Shown here in pieces: positions 28,213 to 37,709 of a stretch of 64,000 bases of DNA. A program made the translations under genes and the position numbers. The stretch comes from an uncultured Methylocystaceae bacterium. Its GTDB lineage: Bacteria > Pseudomonadota > Alphaproteobacteria > Rhizobiales > Beijerinckiaceae. The notes beneath the pieces are model-generated. The model did not search any database. It had not been told where the DNA came from and was given only the letters and a program-made list of their open reading frames with translations. The DNA lies in assembly GCA_937870755.1 (NCBI GenBank), contig CALMZV010000026.1, positions 1 to 64,000 of the forward strand, read 5' to 3'. Position 1 is the stretch's first letter. Each line of letters opens with the position of its first letter.

Positions 28213-29127
28213 TTACGGCCAGCGCACGCTCGGCGGCATGGAGGAGAGGATCGAGTCGACGTTGCCGCCGGTGCGCAGGCCGAAGATCGTGCCCCGGTCG
28301 TAGAGCAGGTTGAACTCCACGTAGCGCCCGCGCCGCGTCTGCTGTTCGATCCGGTCGGCCTCGGTCCAGGCCGTCGCCCAGTTGGCGCGGAGAATCGCCG
28401 GGTAGACGTTCAGAAAGGTTTCGCCGATGTCGCGGGTGAATGCGAAATCCTCCGCCCAGCCGCTGTTGGCGGAATCGCCCGCGCTGTTGAGATAGTCGTA
28501 GAAGACGCCGCCAATCCCGCGCGGCTCCCTGCGGTGGGGAAGAAAGAAATATTCGTCGCACCACTGGCTGTAGCGCGCGTGGTCGGCGACGGGATGGCGC
28601 GCGCAGGCGTCGCGGAAGGCTGTGTGGAACGCCTGCGAATCCGCATCCTCCTGCGTGCGCCGGCGCACGAGCACGGGGGTCAGGTCGGCGCCGCCGCCGA
28701 ACCAGGCTTTCGTCGTGACGACGAACCGCGTGTTCATGTGCACGGTCGGGACGTTCGGGTTCCAGGGATGGGCGATGAGCGAAATGCCGCCGGCCCAGAA
28801 ACGCGGGTCTTCGGCGGCGCCGGGAATCTGCGCGGCGAATTCCGGCGCGAAGGTTCCGAACACGGTCGAGGTGTGGACGCCCGCCTTCTCGAACACCCGT
28901 CCGCGCAGCATCGCCATCCGGCCGCCGCCGCCGGGGGCGCCGTCGTGGTTGGCGCGGCTCCAGGGGCGCAGTTCGAACCGGCCGGGGGCGCGCGCCTCCT
29001 CGAAGAAAGGACCGGGCGCCTCGGCCTCCAGAGCCTCGAAGGCGGCGACGATTCGGTCCTGAAGAGCGGCGAACCAGCCGGCGGCGAGGGTTTTACGGTC
29101 TTCGATGGCGCGGGGATCGTGGGTCAT
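28213..29127 (-). CDS. hemF: Oxygen-dependent coproporphyrinogen-III oxidase
   Basis: HemF (304 residues) oxidatively decarboxylates coproporphyrinogen III to protoporphyrinogen IX using O2. Signature segments include [29 protein letters not shown], and the C-terminal [29 protein letters not shown]. The start at 29127 ([12 protein letters not shown]) is chosen over an upstream reading that overlaps trmL. The heme supply links it to the cytochromes encoded nearby. An anaerobic hemN is not in the window. Confidence 0.96.
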   Translation of the reverse strand: MTHDPRAIEDRKTLAAGWFAALQDRIVAAFEALEAEAPGPFFEEARAPGRFELRPWSRANHDGAPGGGGRMAMLRGRVFEKAGVHTSTVFGTFAPEFAAQIPGAAEDPRFWAGGISLIAHPWNPNVPTVHMNTRFVVTTKAWFGGGADLTPVLVRRRTQEDADSQAFHTAFRDACARHPVADHARYSQWCDEYFFLPHRREPRGIGGVFYDYLNSAGDSANSGWAEDFAFTRDIGETFLNVYPAILRANWATAWTEADRIEQQTRRGRYVEFNLLYDRGTIFGLRTGGNVDSILSSMPPSVRWP

Positions 29128-29158
29128 GCCGCACCAGACCCCGGCCGGCGGCGGCGCG

Positions 29159-29617
29159 TCAACCGCGTGTCTGGCGCAGCGCCTCCCCCACCACCATCGC
29201 GGCGGCCACCGCCACGTTGAGCGAGCGCAGGCGCGGCCGGATCGGAACCAGCAGCCGCGCGTCGGCGGCGGCGTGCACATGGGCCGGCGCGCCGGCCGAT
29301 TCGCGACCCACCATCAGCACGTCGTCCGGCCGGAAGGCGAAGTCGCGGTAGTCGGTCGCCGCCTGCGTGGTGAGAAGGACGAGGCGACGGCCGGCCTGCG
29401 CCCGCCATGTTTCGAACGCCGCGAAGGAGACGTGGCGCGAGATATCCACATGGTCGAGATAGTCCATGCCGGCCCGGCGGAAGGCCCGGTCGGAGACCGG
29501 AAAGCCCGCCGGCTCGACGATGGCGGCCTTCACGCCCAGACAGGCGCAGGCGCGCAGCAGCGTGCCCGCGTTCTGGGGAATGTCGGGCTCGAACAGGGCC
29601 AGAACCAGTTCGCTCAT
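29159..29617 (-). CDS. trmL: tRNA (cytidine(34)-2'-O)-methyltransferase
   Basis: TrmL (152 residues) is a SPOUT-fold methyltransferase that 2'-O-methylates the wobble base of certain tRNA-Leu species. Typical segments are [22 protein letters not shown] at the N terminus, [12 protein letters not shown] in the middle and the knot-forming [25 protein letters not shown] at the end. It is on the minus strand, upstream of hemF by 31 bases, and divergent from petA. Confidence 0.93.
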   Translation of the reverse strand: MSELVLALFEPDIPQNAGTLLRACACLGVKAAIVEPAGFPVSDRAFRRAGMDYLDHVDISRHVSFAAFETWRAQAGRRLVLLTTQAATDYRDFAFRPDDVLMVGRESAGAPAHVHAAADARLLVPIRPRLRSLNVAVAAAMVVGEALRQTRG

Positions 29618-29875
29618 GCGCAGTCGACCATCCCCGTTTTCGCTCCCGCTTTTCCGCACGCCGCGCGCGGCGCCGGCGCCCCTTTCGCATTATGGCCGCT
29701 CTATGGACAAGGGGCGGCGAGAATGCGAAAGAACGGCGCGCGTTCTGACCGGCGGCGGCATGGGGTCGCATTGCGACGGTCGGGGCCGACGCTTATGACG
29801 TGCGCGGTGGCCGGCCGGCGGCCGGAATGCTCAGACGAGCGGGGCGCGCGCGTCCCGAGACGAGAGGATGCGAAG

Positions 29876-30397
29876 GTGGCGACGACGATTGCGACTGCTG
29901 AACCGACCCGCAGGGACATGCTCTTCATCGCCACCGGCGCGGTCGCCGCGGTCGGCGCGGCGGCGACCGTGTGGCCGTTCATCGCCCAGATGAATCCGGA
30001 CGCCTCGACGCTCGCCCTGTCCTCGACAGAGGTCGACATCTCCGCCATCGCCGAAGGTCAGATCGTCACCGTGAAATGGCGCGGCAAGCCGGTGTTCATC
30101 CGCCACCGCACCAAGAAGGAAATTCAGGAGGCCGAGGCCGTTGCGCTCGACAAGCTGCCCGATCCGCAGCCCGATTCCGCGCGCGTGAAGAAGCCGGAAT
30201 GGCTGGTGGTGATCGGCGTGTGCACGCATCTGGGCTGTATTCCGCTCGGCAAGCAGGGCGCGTTCGACGGCTGGTTCTGCCCCTGCCACGGCTCGGACTA
30301 CGACCTTTCCGGCCGCATCCGCTCGGGCCCCGCGCCGCGCAACCTGGAAGTGCCGGAATACGCCTTCCTCAGCGACACCAAGATCAAGATCGGCTGA
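29876..30397 (+). CDS. petA: Ubiquinol-cytochrome c reductase iron-sulfur subunit (Rieske)
   Basis: PetA (173 residues) carries the Rieske 2Fe-2S cluster of the cytochrome bc1 complex, taking one electron from ubiquinol. The two cluster boxes are CTHLGC and CPCHGS. Its N-terminal anchor is preceded by the twin-arginine TRRDMLF, so it is a Tat substrate. The GTG start has GAGAGGATGCGAAG upstream. petB follows after 53 bases and petC after that. Confidence 0.95.
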   Translation: MATTIATAEPTRRDMLFIATGAVAAVGAAATVWPFIAQMNPDASTLALSSTEVDISAIAEGQIVTVKWRGKPVFIRHRTKKEIQEAEAVALDKLPDPQPDSARVKKPEWLVVIGVCTHLGCIPLGKQGAFDGWFCPCHGSDYDLSGRIRSGPAPRNLEVPEYAFLSDTKIKIG

Positions 30398-30450
30398 ACC
30401 GCGCCGATCCCCGCCCCATCAGCGAAAGACCAGCGAGAGAAAGCGATACA

Positions 30451-31713
30451 ATGAGCGGACCTTCGCAATACGTTCCCAAGAACGCGCTCGCCCGTTGGCT
30501 GGAAGCGCGTCTGCCGATCATCGGGTTCACCTACGATTCGTTCGTCGCCTATCCGACGCCGAAGAACCTCAACTACTGGTGGACGTTCGGCGCGATCCTC
30601 TCGTTCATGCTGATCGCGCAGATCCTGACCGGCGTGGTGCTGGCGATGCACTACACCGGCCACACGTCGATGGCGTTCAACTCCGTCGAGCACATCATGC
30701 GCGACGTGAACTGGGGCTGGATGATCCGCTACCTGCACGCCAACGGCGCGTCGATGTTCTTCCTCGCCGTCTACATCCACATGGCGCGCGGCCTCTACTA
30801 CGGCTCCTACAAGGCGCCGCGCGAGGTTCTGTGGATTCTCGGCGTTGTCATCTTCCTGCTGATGATGGCCACCGCCTTCATGGGCTACGTGCTGCCGTGG
30901 GGCCAGATGTCGTTCTGGGGCGCCACCGTCATCACCAACCTGTTCTCCGCCATTCCGCTCGTCGGCGACGCCATCACCATCTGGCTGTGGGGCGGCTATT
31001 CGGTCGACAACCCGACGCTCAACCGCTTCTTCTCGCTGCATTACCTGCTGCCCTTCATGATCGCGGCGGTGGTCGCGCTGCATGTGTGGGCGCTGCATGT
31101 GGTGGGCCAGAACAACCCGGCCGGCGTCGACATCAAGGACGTGGAAAAGGACAGCGTGCCGTTCACGCCGCACGCGACCATGAAAGACATGGTCGGCGTC
31201 GCCGTGTTCTTCATCCTGTTCGCGTGGTTCGCGTTCTTCGTGCCGAACTATCTCGGCCACTCGGACAACTATATCGAGGCCAATCCGCTGGTGACGCCGG
31301 CCCATATCGTGCCCGAATGGTACTTCCTGCCGTTCTACGCGATCCTGCGCGCCATTCCTTCCAAGCTCGGCGGCGTGATCTTCATGTTCGCGTCGATCGC
31401 GATCCTGGTGGTGCTGCCCTGGCTCGACACCTCGCGCGTGCGCTCGGCGGTCTACCGGCCGATCTACAAGATCTTCTTCTGGCTGTTCATCGTCACCGTC
31501 ATCGGGCTCGGCTATCTCGGCAGCCAGCCGCCGGAAGGCGGCGCGGTGATCGCGGCGCGCATTCTCACGGCCTGGTATTTCATCCACTTCATCGTGGTGA
31601 TGCCGCTGCTCGGCCTGTTCGAGAAGACCAAGCCCGTGCCGGCCTCCATCAACGACGCCGTGCTCGCCAAGAATGGCGGCGAACGCGTCGCCGCCGCCGC
31701 GCCCGCCCAATGA
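30451..31713 (+). CDS. petB: Cytochrome b of the bc1 complex
   Basis: Cytochrome b (420 residues) holds both quinone sites and hemes bL and bH. It is a polytopic protein with eight predicted helices; paired heme histidines lie in [10 protein letters not shown] and [11 protein letters not shown], and the Qo-site PEWY motif is present ([13 protein letters not shown]). It is encoded separately from cytochrome c1, unlike the fused gene of Bradyrhizobium. Confidence 0.97.
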   Translation: MSGPSQYVPKNALARWLEARLPIIGFTYDSFVAYPTPKNLNYWWTFGAILSFMLIAQILTGVVLAMHYTGHTSMAFNSVEHIMRDVNWGWMIRYLHANGASMFFLAVYIHMARGLYYGSYKAPREVLWILGVVIFLLMMATAFMGYVLPWGQMSFWGATVITNLFSAIPLVGDAITIWLWGGYSVDNPTLNRFFSLHYLLPFMIAAVVALHVWALHVVGQNNPAGVDIKDVEKDSVPFTPHATMKDMVGVAVFFILFAWFAFFVPNYLGHSDNYIEANPLVTPAHIVPEWYFLPFYAILRAIPSKLGGVIFMFASIAILVVLPWLDTSRVRSAVYRPIYKIFFWLFIVTVIGLGYLGSQPPEGGAVIAARILTAWYFIHFIVVMPLLGLFEKTKPVPASINDAVLAKNGGERVAAAAPAQ

Positions 31714-31736
31714 GCCGAACGACAGGGACGAGAACG

Positions 31737-32582
31737 ATGAAACTCAAGCTTGCTCTGTTCGCCGCGGCGCTGACGGGCGCGATGGGCATGGGGGCGCCGG
31801 CGCTGGCCGCCGACGCCGGCCACGCCGAAGTGCACAAACAGTCCTGGTCGTTCGCCGGCGCGTTCGGCCACTACGACCGCGGGCAGTTGCAGCGCGGCTT
31901 CAAGGTGTTCCGCGAAGTGTGCGCCAACTGCCATTCGGCGAACCTGCTCGCCTTCCGCAACCTGGCGGAGCCGGGCGGCCCGCAGTTCTCCGAAGCGCAG
32001 GCCAAGGAACTCGCCGCCCAGTACAAGGTGAAGGAACTGTCGGACAAGACCGGCGACGTCGAGGAGCGTCCGGCGCGCCTGTCGGACCGCTGGCCGGCGC
32101 CCTTCGCCAACGACATCAAGGCGCGCGAGGCGATGGGCGGCTCGCTGCCGCCGGACATGTCGGTGCTGGCGAAGGCGCGCACCTACCATCGCCCGTTCCC
32201 GCTGTTCCTGATCGACGCGCTGCCCGGCTTCTCCTACCAGGAGCACGGCGTCGACTACATCGTCGCCCTGCTGAACGGCTACAAGGACGAGCCGCCGGCC
32301 GGCCAGAAGCTCGACGCGGGCCAGTCGTGGAACGACATCATGCCGGGCAACCGCATCGGCATGGCCAAGCCGCTCGCAGACGGGCAGGTCGACTACACCG
32401 ACGGAACGCCGGCGACGGCCGATCAATACGCAAAGGACGTCGCGGCCTTCATGATGTGGCTCGCCGAGCCGAAGCTGGAAGACCGCAAGCGCACCGGCTT
32501 CCGTGTCGTCATCTTCCTGGCGGTGCTGGCCGGTCTGCTCTACGCGACCAAGAGGCGCATCTGGGCGAAGATTCCGCACTGA
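31737..32582 (+). CDS. petC: Cytochrome c1 of the bc1 complex
   Basis: Cytochrome c1 (281 residues) passes electrons from the Rieske protein to soluble cytochrome c. It has a signal peptide, the heme-binding CANCH (about residue 63-67), a probable methionine ligand in the AMGGSLPPDMSVLAKA segment, and a C-terminal membrane anchor (RVVIFLAVLAGLLYATKRRIW). It ends the petABC operon, followed by a terminator. Confidence 0.96.
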   Translation: MKLKLALFAAALTGAMGMGAPALAADAGHAEVHKQSWSFAGAFGHYDRGQLQRGFKVFREVCANCHSANLLAFRNLAEPGGPQFSEAQAKELAAQYKVKELSDKTGDVEERPARLSDRWPAPFANDIKAREAMGGSLPPDMSVLAKARTYHRPFPLFLIDALPGFSYQEHGVDYIVALLNGYKDEPPAGQKLDAGQSWNDIMPGNRIGMAKPLADGQVDYTDGTPATADQYAKDVAAFMMWLAEPKLEDRKRTGFRVVIFLAVLAGLLYATKRRIWAKIPH

Positions 32583-32623
32583 TGCGGCGGACGCTGTCGT
32601 CAGGCAAGGCGACGCGCGAGAAG

Positions 32624-32647
32624 GGCCCCGGCGACGGGGCCTTTTTT
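32624..32647 (+). terminator. Intrinsic terminator of petABC
   Basis: GGCCCCG (32624-32630) pairs with CGGGGCC (32635-32641) around a GCGA tetraloop, followed by six Ts. It lies 41 bases after the petC stop codon. Confidence 0.85.
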
Positions 32648-32715
32648 GTTTGCGTTTTCGCCGCCTGCGCCGCATATCCCGCGCCAGCGAATTCAACCGG
32701 ACTGGAACGGACGCG

Positions 32716-33816
32716 ATGGGTTTCAAATGCGGCATCGTCGGCCTGCCGAACGTCGGCAAGTCAACGCTCTTCAACGCGCTCACGCAGACGGCGGCCGCGC
32801 AGGCGGCCAACTATCCGTTCTGCACCATCGAGCCGAACGTGGGCGACGTGGCGGTGCCCGACCCGCGCCTCGAAATCCTGACGAAGATCGCCGGTTCGAA
32901 AGAGATCATTCCGACGCGCCTGACGTTCGTGGACATCGCGGGTCTGGTGCGCGGCGCCTCGAAGGGCGAGGGGCTGGGCAACCAGTTTCTCGCCAACATC
33001 CGCGAATGCGACGCCATCGCCCACGTGGTGCGCTGTTTCGAGGACGGCGACATCACCCATGTCGAAGGCGGCGTCGATCCGATCCGCGACATCGAGACGA
33101 TCGAGACCGAACTGATGCTGGCCGATCTGGAGTCGCTCGAAAAGCGCGTGGTCAATCTGGAGAAGCGCGCGAAGGGCGGAGACAAGGAATCAAAGGAAAC
33201 GCTGGCGCTCGTCGAGCAGTGTCTCGCCCTGTTGCGCGAGGGCAAGCCGGCGCGCATCGCCGTCGGCGCGACGCCGGAGGACCGGCGCGCGTTCGCCGCG
33301 CTCGGGCTGCTGTCGTCCAAGCCGGTGCTCTACGTGTGCAACGTGGAGGAGGCGGCTGCCGACAAGGGCAACGCTTTCTCCGCCAAAGTGTTCGCGCGGG
33401 CGAAGGAGGAGGGCGCGGAAGCCGTCGTGGTTTCCGCCAAGATCGAAAGCGAGATCGCGGTGCTGCCGGCGGACGACCAGAAGGATTATCTGGAGGCGGT
33501 CGGCCTGACGGAGCCGGGCCTCAACCGCGTGATCCGCGCGGGCTACGAACTCCTGCATCTGGTCACCTATTTCACCGTCGGGCCGAAAGAGGCGCGCGCG
33601 TGGACGATCGAGAAGGGCACGCGCGCGCCGCAGGCCGCCGGCGTCATCCATACCGATTTCGAAAAGGGATTCATCCGCGCCGAGACGATCGGCTACGACG
33701 ACTACGTCGCCAACAAAGGCGAGGCGGGCGCGCGCGAAGCGGGCAAGTTCCGGCTGGAAGGCAAGGATTACATCGTCGCCGATGGCGACGTGCTGCATTT
33801 CCGCTTCGCGAACTGA
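32716..33816 (+). CDS. ychF: Redox-regulated ATPase YchF
   Basis: YchF (366 residues) is an Obg-family P-loop NTPase that prefers ATP and binds ribosomes; it dampens oxidative stress responses in E. coli. The G1 motif GLPNVGKSTLFNALT is at the N terminus, DIAGLVRGASKGEGLGN forms G3, and a C-terminal TGS domain ends DYIVADGDVLHFRF. The ATG at 32716 gives MGFKCGIVGLPN, the family start. It converges with ilvE 15 bases later. Confidence 0.96.
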   Translation: MGFKCGIVGLPNVGKSTLFNALTQTAAAQAANYPFCTIEPNVGDVAVPDPRLEILTKIAGSKEIIPTRLTFVDIAGLVRGASKGEGLGNQFLANIRECDAIAHVVRCFEDGDITHVEGGVDPIRDIETIETELMLADLESLEKRVVNLEKRAKGGDKESKETLALVEQCLALLREGKPARIAVGATPEDRRAFAALGLLSSKPVLYVCNVEEAAADKGNAFSAKVFARAKEEGAEAVVVSAKIESEIAVLPADDQKDYLEAVGLTEPGLNRVIRAGYELLHLVTYFTVGPKEARAWTIEKGTRAPQAAGVIHTDFEKGFIRAETIGYDDYVANKGEAGAREAGKFRLEGKDYIVADGDVLHFRFAN

Positions 33817-33831
33817 GGCGCTTTCGCCCGG

Positions 33832-34923
33832 TCAGCCGATCCGGCGCACCCAGCCGAATTCGTCGGCGACGTCGCCGCGCTGGATGCCGACGAGCCTGGC
33901 CTTGATGGCGGCGGTGACCGGGCCGGTCGCGCCGTCGCCCATCACGATGTCGCCCTTGCCGCTCTTGATCTTGCCGATCGAGGCGACGACGGCGGCCGTG
34001 CCGCAGGCGAACGCTTCCTTCAGTTTGCCGCTGGCGGCGTCCGCGCGCCATTGCTCGATCGGATAGCGCTCCTCGCGCACCGTGCGGCCTTCCTTGCGCG
34101 CCAGCGTGAGGATGGAGTCGCGCGTGATGCCGGGCAGGATCGTGCCAAGCGGCGGCGTCAGCAGCGAACCGTCGCTCATGACGAAGAAGATGTTCATGCC
34201 GCCGAGTTCTTCGACCCAGCGATGTTCGGCGGCGTCGAGAAACACCACCTGATCGCAGCCGTTCTCGATCGCCTCGGCCTGCGCCAGCAGGCTCGCCGCA
34301 TAGTTGCCGCCGCATTTGGCCGCGCCCGTGCCGCCTTCGGCCGCGCGCGTGTAGCGGTCGCTCAGCCACACCGTCACCGGCTTTTCGCCGCCTTTGAAAT
34401 AGGAGCCGACCGAACTCGCGATCACCATGAACAGATATTCGTGCGAGGGCCGCACGCCGAGGAAGGCTTCCGTCGCGAACATGAACGGCCGCAGATAGAG
34501 CGCGCCATCGCCCTTTGGAATCCAGGCGGAATCGATCTTCACCAGTTCGTCGACCGCTTGCAGGAACGTGGTTTCCGGCAATTCGGGCATGGCCATGCGC
34601 GCGGCCGACGCATTGAAGCGGCGCGCGTTCTGCTCGGCGCGGAACAGCGCGATCGACCCGTCGGCCCGATTGTAGGCCTTCAGTCCCTCGAAGATTTCCT
34701 GTCCGTAGTGCAGGACGGCGGCGGCCGGGTCGAGTTGAACGGGCGCGCGGGCGCCGATCATGCCATCGTGCCAGCCGCGCGCCTGGCTCCAGCGGATCGT
34801 GACCATATGATCGGTGAACACCTTGCCGAAGCCCGGATCCTGCAACAGTCCGGCCCGGACGTCGGCGGCCACTGGCCGGTCGGTCGGCTGGCGCGAAAAG
34901 GCGATCTTCGAATGGGCGTTCAT
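33832..34923 (-). CDS. ilvE: Branched-chain amino acid aminotransferase
   Basis: IlvE (363 residues) transaminates the keto acids of leucine, isoleucine and valine using pyridoxal phosphate. The likely PLP lysine lies in GTGAAKCGGNYAASL, and the fold-type IV pattern continues in LGTILPGITRDSILTLAR. The length fits the long family form. The start is placed at 34923 (MNAHSKIAFSR); another in-frame ATG at 34977 would add 18 residues and lacks a clear Shine-Dalgarno sequence. It is divergent from the MarR gene. Confidence 0.92.
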   Translation of the reverse strand: MNAHSKIAFSRQPTDRPVAADVRAGLLQDPGFGKVFTDHMVTIRWSQARGWHDGMIGARAPVQLDPAAAVLHYGQEIFEGLKAYNRADGSIALFRAEQNARRFNASAARMAMPELPETTFLQAVDELVKIDSAWIPKGDGALYLRPFMFATEAFLGVRPSHEYLFMVIASSVGSYFKGGEKPVTVWLSDRYTRAAEGGTGAAKCGGNYAASLLAQAEAIENGCDQVVFLDAAEHRWVEELGGMNIFFVMSDGSLLTPPLGTILPGITRDSILTLARKEGRTVREERYPIEQWRADAASGKLKEAFACGTAAVVASIGKIKSGKGDIVMGDGATGPVTAAIKARLVGIQRGDVADEFGWVRRIG

Positions 34924-35080
34924 CGGAAAAATCCCTGCCTCCACGCTCCGCAATTCCGCCTGAAACGGTGTCGACATACGACGCGCGCCTGCGTGCGCGG
35001 ACAAAGCTGCGGGCAGCTTGACGTGTAACTTTCGACCTGAAATATGTCAATAACGCTGACTTAAACGCCGGAAGGGTCGC

Positions 35081-35602
35081 TTGGAAGTCGCGCTGAACGG
35101 CAAGGCCCGTGGAGGGCAAGGCGAGGCGCACGACACTGCGCCGATGTTCGATCTGATCGAACTCTTCTTCTTCGCCTATCGCGATTTCGTGGGCGACGCC
35201 GACCGATTGCTGGAATCCTTCCGCTTCGGTCGGGCGCACCATCGCGTGCTGCATTTCGTCAGCCGGCGGCCGGGCATGACGATCGCCGAACTGCTCGACA
35301 TTCTGAAGATCACCAAACAGAGCCTCAACCGCGTGCTGAAGGAGCTGCTGGACCAGCAATTCGTGGAGGCGCGGCCGGGCGTGGCGGACCGACGCCAGCG
35401 CCTGCTGTTCCCCACTCCCAAGGGCCGCAAGCTCGCGCTGGATCTCGCCGAACTGCAATCGGAACGGTTCGCGCGGGCGCTCGCGGCGCTGCCGGGGCGG
35501 GCCCGCGAGGACGCCATCGCCTTTCTTCTGGCAACGATCGATCCGGCCGAGCGCGACAAGGTGGCCGCCACCGTCTGGCGGCCGGCGCAGGCGCCGCCAT
35601 GA
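35081..35602 (+). CDS. MarR family transcriptional regulator
   Basis: The 173-residue protein has a MarR-type winged helix (IAELLDILKITKQSLNRVLKELLDQQFVE). A TTG start at 35081 with GGAAGGG upstream is favoured; an ATG at 35144 (MFDLIELFFF) is the alternative. It overlaps the response regulator gene by 4 bases (ATGA), forming a three-gene operon with the kinase. A MarR-like gene next to a response regulator resembles petP-petR of Rhodobacter, and petABC lies 2.5 kb upstream here; a shared role is only suggested. Confidence 0.85.
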   Translation: MEVALNGKARGGQGEAHDTAPMFDLIELFFFAYRDFVGDADRLLESFRFGRAHHRVLHFVSRRPGMTIAELLDILKITKQSLNRVLKELLDQQFVEARPGVADRRQRLLFPTPKGRKLALDLAELQSERFARALAALPGRAREDAIAFLLATIDPAERDKVAATVWRPAQAPP

Positions 35603-36306
35603 GCGCGCCGTCGCCGCTCGACGACGACGCGCCGCATCTTCTGGTGGTGGACGACGACGCGCGGCTGCGCTCGCTGCTGTCGCGCTATCTCATGCGCGCG
35701 GGCTATCGCGTCTCGACGGCCGCCAATGCCGGCCAGGCGCGCGAACGGCTGGGCGTGTTCCTGTTCGACCTGATCGTGCTGGACGTGATGATGCCGGGCG
35801 AAACGGGGCTGAGCCTGGCGGCCGCGTTGCGCGCGAGCGGCGGTCCGCAGGCCGGCGCGCCGATCCTCATGCTGACCGCGCGCGCCTCGGCCGACGACAG
35901 GATCGAGGGGCTGGAGGCCGGCGTCGACGATTATCTGGCCAAGCCGTTCGAGCCGCGCGAACTGGCGCTGCGCATCGCCGCCATCCTGCGTCGCGCGGCG
36001 CCGGCGCCCGCGCCGCAGGAGGCGCGGTTCGGCCCCTTCGCATTCGATCTGGCGCGCGGCGCGTTGCGACGTGCGGGCGCCCCGGCGCCGCTGACCGACC
36101 GCGAGCGCGAGATGCTGACGGTGCTGGCGCGCGCGCAAGGGGCGGCGGTGTCGCGCGCCGCGCTCGCGGGCGCGGAGACGAGCGAACGGGCGATCGACGT
36201 GCAGATCAACCGGCTGCGGCGAAAAATCGAGAACGACCCGGCCAATCCGGTTTATCTGCAGACGGTGCGCGGAATCGGCTATCGTCTGGTTCTGGAGAGA
36301 CCATGA
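35599..36306 (+). CDS. OmpR-family response regulator
   Basis: This 235-residue protein has a receiver domain with the phosphorylation site Asp 62 (LIVLDVMMPGETG) and conserved Lys 115 (DYLAKPFEP), followed by an OmpR/PhoB winged-helix output domain (ERAIDVQINRLRRKIEND; TVRGIGYRLV). It overlaps both neighbours by ATGA, so it is translationally coupled to the MarR protein before it and the kinase after it. Confidence 0.93.
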   Translation: MSAPSPLDDDAPHLLVVDDDARLRSLLSRYLMRAGYRVSTAANAGQARERLGVFLFDLIVLDVMMPGETGLSLAAALRASGGPQAGAPILMLTARASADDRIEGLEAGVDDYLAKPFEPRELALRIAAILRRAAPAPAPQEARFGPFAFDLARGALRRAGAPAPLTDREREMLTVLARAQGAAVSRAALAGAETSERAIDVQINRLRRKIENDPANPVYLQTVRGIGYRLVLERP

Positions 36307-37679
36307 CCGCGCCGACCGCCCCCGCGCCTCCCACCTACGCCTGGCCGCGCCGCACATGGCGGCGGTTCGCGCTGTGGCTGCGCGGCAAGATGCCGAAGGG
36401 TCTGTTCGCCCGCTCGCTGCTCATCGTCGTTCTGCCGATGGTGCTGTTGCAGTCGCTGGTGGCCTATGTGTTCATGGAACGGCACTGGCAGCGCGTCACG
36501 CATCGGCTGTCGGCGGCGCTCGCGCAGGACGTGGCCGCGCTCGCCGACATTTACGACGCCTTTCCCTCCGACCGGCGCGGCGACATCCTCAGCCGCGTGG
36601 CGGTCGAGCGGCTGCTGATCGACGTGCGATTTGCGCCGAAAGCCGCACTGCCGCCGGCGCTGCCGAAACCGTTCTTCTCGCTGCTCGACCGCGCGTTGTC
36701 GGAGGAGTTGCGCAAACGCGTCGGCCGGCCGTTCTGGCTCGACACCATCGGCAATTCCAATCTCATCGAAATCCGCGTGCAACTCGCCGATGCGCAGATG
36801 CGCGTGACGGCGCATCGCTCGCAGGCCTACGCTTCCAACTCCTCCATCTTCCTCATGTGGATGGTGGGCACGGCGCTCGTGCTGATCGCGGTCGCCGTTC
36901 TGTTTCTGCGCAACCAGATCCGGCCGATCCGCCGGCTGGCCGTGGCGGCGGAGGCGTTCGGCAAGGGGCGCGACGTCGCCTATCGCCCGTCCGGCGCGCG
37001 GGAGGTGCGGCAGGCGGGCCTCGCGTTCGTGGAAATGAAGCGGCGCGTGGAACGCGCGCGCGCGCAGCGCATGGCGATGCTCAACGGCGTCAGCCACGAC
37101 CTGCGCACGGTGCTCACACGGTTTCGGCTGTCGCTCGCGCTCATCGGCGAGGGGCCGGAGCACGAGGCGCTCAAGCGCGACGTGGCGGAAATGGAGCGGA
37201 TGCTGGAAAGCTATCTGGCCTTCGCGCGCGGCGACGGGGAAGAAGCGGAAGCCTCCGTCGACATTCGCGCCATCCTGACCGATCTGGCTGCGAGCGCGGA
37301 GCGGGCGGGCCGCGCGGCGCAACTCGCTTACGCGGGCGAGCCGACGGCGACGGTGCGGCCGGACGCATTGCGCCGCTGCCTCGGCAATCTGGTGGCCAAC
37401 GCGCAGCGCTACGGCCAGCGGATCGAGATTTCGGCGACGCGCGACGCCGCGCGGCTGACCGTGCATATCGACGACGATGGACCGGGCATTCCGGCGGAGC
37501 GGCGCGACGACGCGTTCAAGCCGTTCCACCGGCTGGACGAGGGGCGCAATCAGGACGAGGCGGGCACGGGTCTGGGGCTGGCGATCGCGCGCGACATCGC
37601 GCGCGCGCACGGCGGGGACGTGACGCTGACCGATTCGCCGCTCGGCGGCCTGCGCGCGAGCGTCGCGATTCCGGTGTGA
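36303..37679 (+). CDS. EnvZ-type sensor histidine kinase
   Basis: The 458-residue protein has two membrane helices (about 38-57 and 182-203), a periplasmic region of about 125 residues, a HAMP linker, a dimerisation domain with the phospho-accepting His 265 (NGVSHDLRTVLTRFRL), and an HATPase domain with N box (NLVANAQRYG), G1 (DDDGPGIP) and G2 (GTGLGLAI). The usual Pro in the H box (HDLRTP) is Val 270, a change that may affect phosphatase or kinase balance. It overlaps the response regulator by 4 bases and is its obvious partner. Confidence 0.92.
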   Translation: MTAPTAPAPPTYAWPRRTWRRFALWLRGKMPKGLFARSLLIVVLPMVLLQSLVAYVFMERHWQRVTHRLSAALAQDVAALADIYDAFPSDRRGDILSRVAVERLLIDVRFAPKAALPPALPKPFFSLLDRALSEELRKRVGRPFWLDTIGNSNLIEIRVQLADAQMRVTAHRSQAYASNSSIFLMWMVGTALVLIAVAVLFLRNQIRPIRRLAVAAEAFGKGRDVAYRPSGAREVRQAGLAFVEMKRRVERARAQRMAMLNGVSHDLRTVLTRFRLSLALIGEGPEHEALKRDVAEMERMLESYLAFARGDGEEAEASVDIRAILTDLAASAERAGRAAQLAYAGEPTATVRPDALRRCLGNLVANAQRYGQRIEISATRDAARLTVHIDDDGPGIPAERRDDAFKPFHRLDEGRNQDEAGTGLGLAIARDIARAHGGDVTLTDSPLGGLRASVAIPV

Positions 37680-37709
37680 TGTCCGGCTGGGGGCGTCTTG
37701 GCGGCGCGA

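Noticed and set aside
29971-31713. A possible petA-petB fusion reading frame
   Set aside because: petA ends at 30397 in another frame; petB has its own ATG at 30451 and a family-like N terminus.
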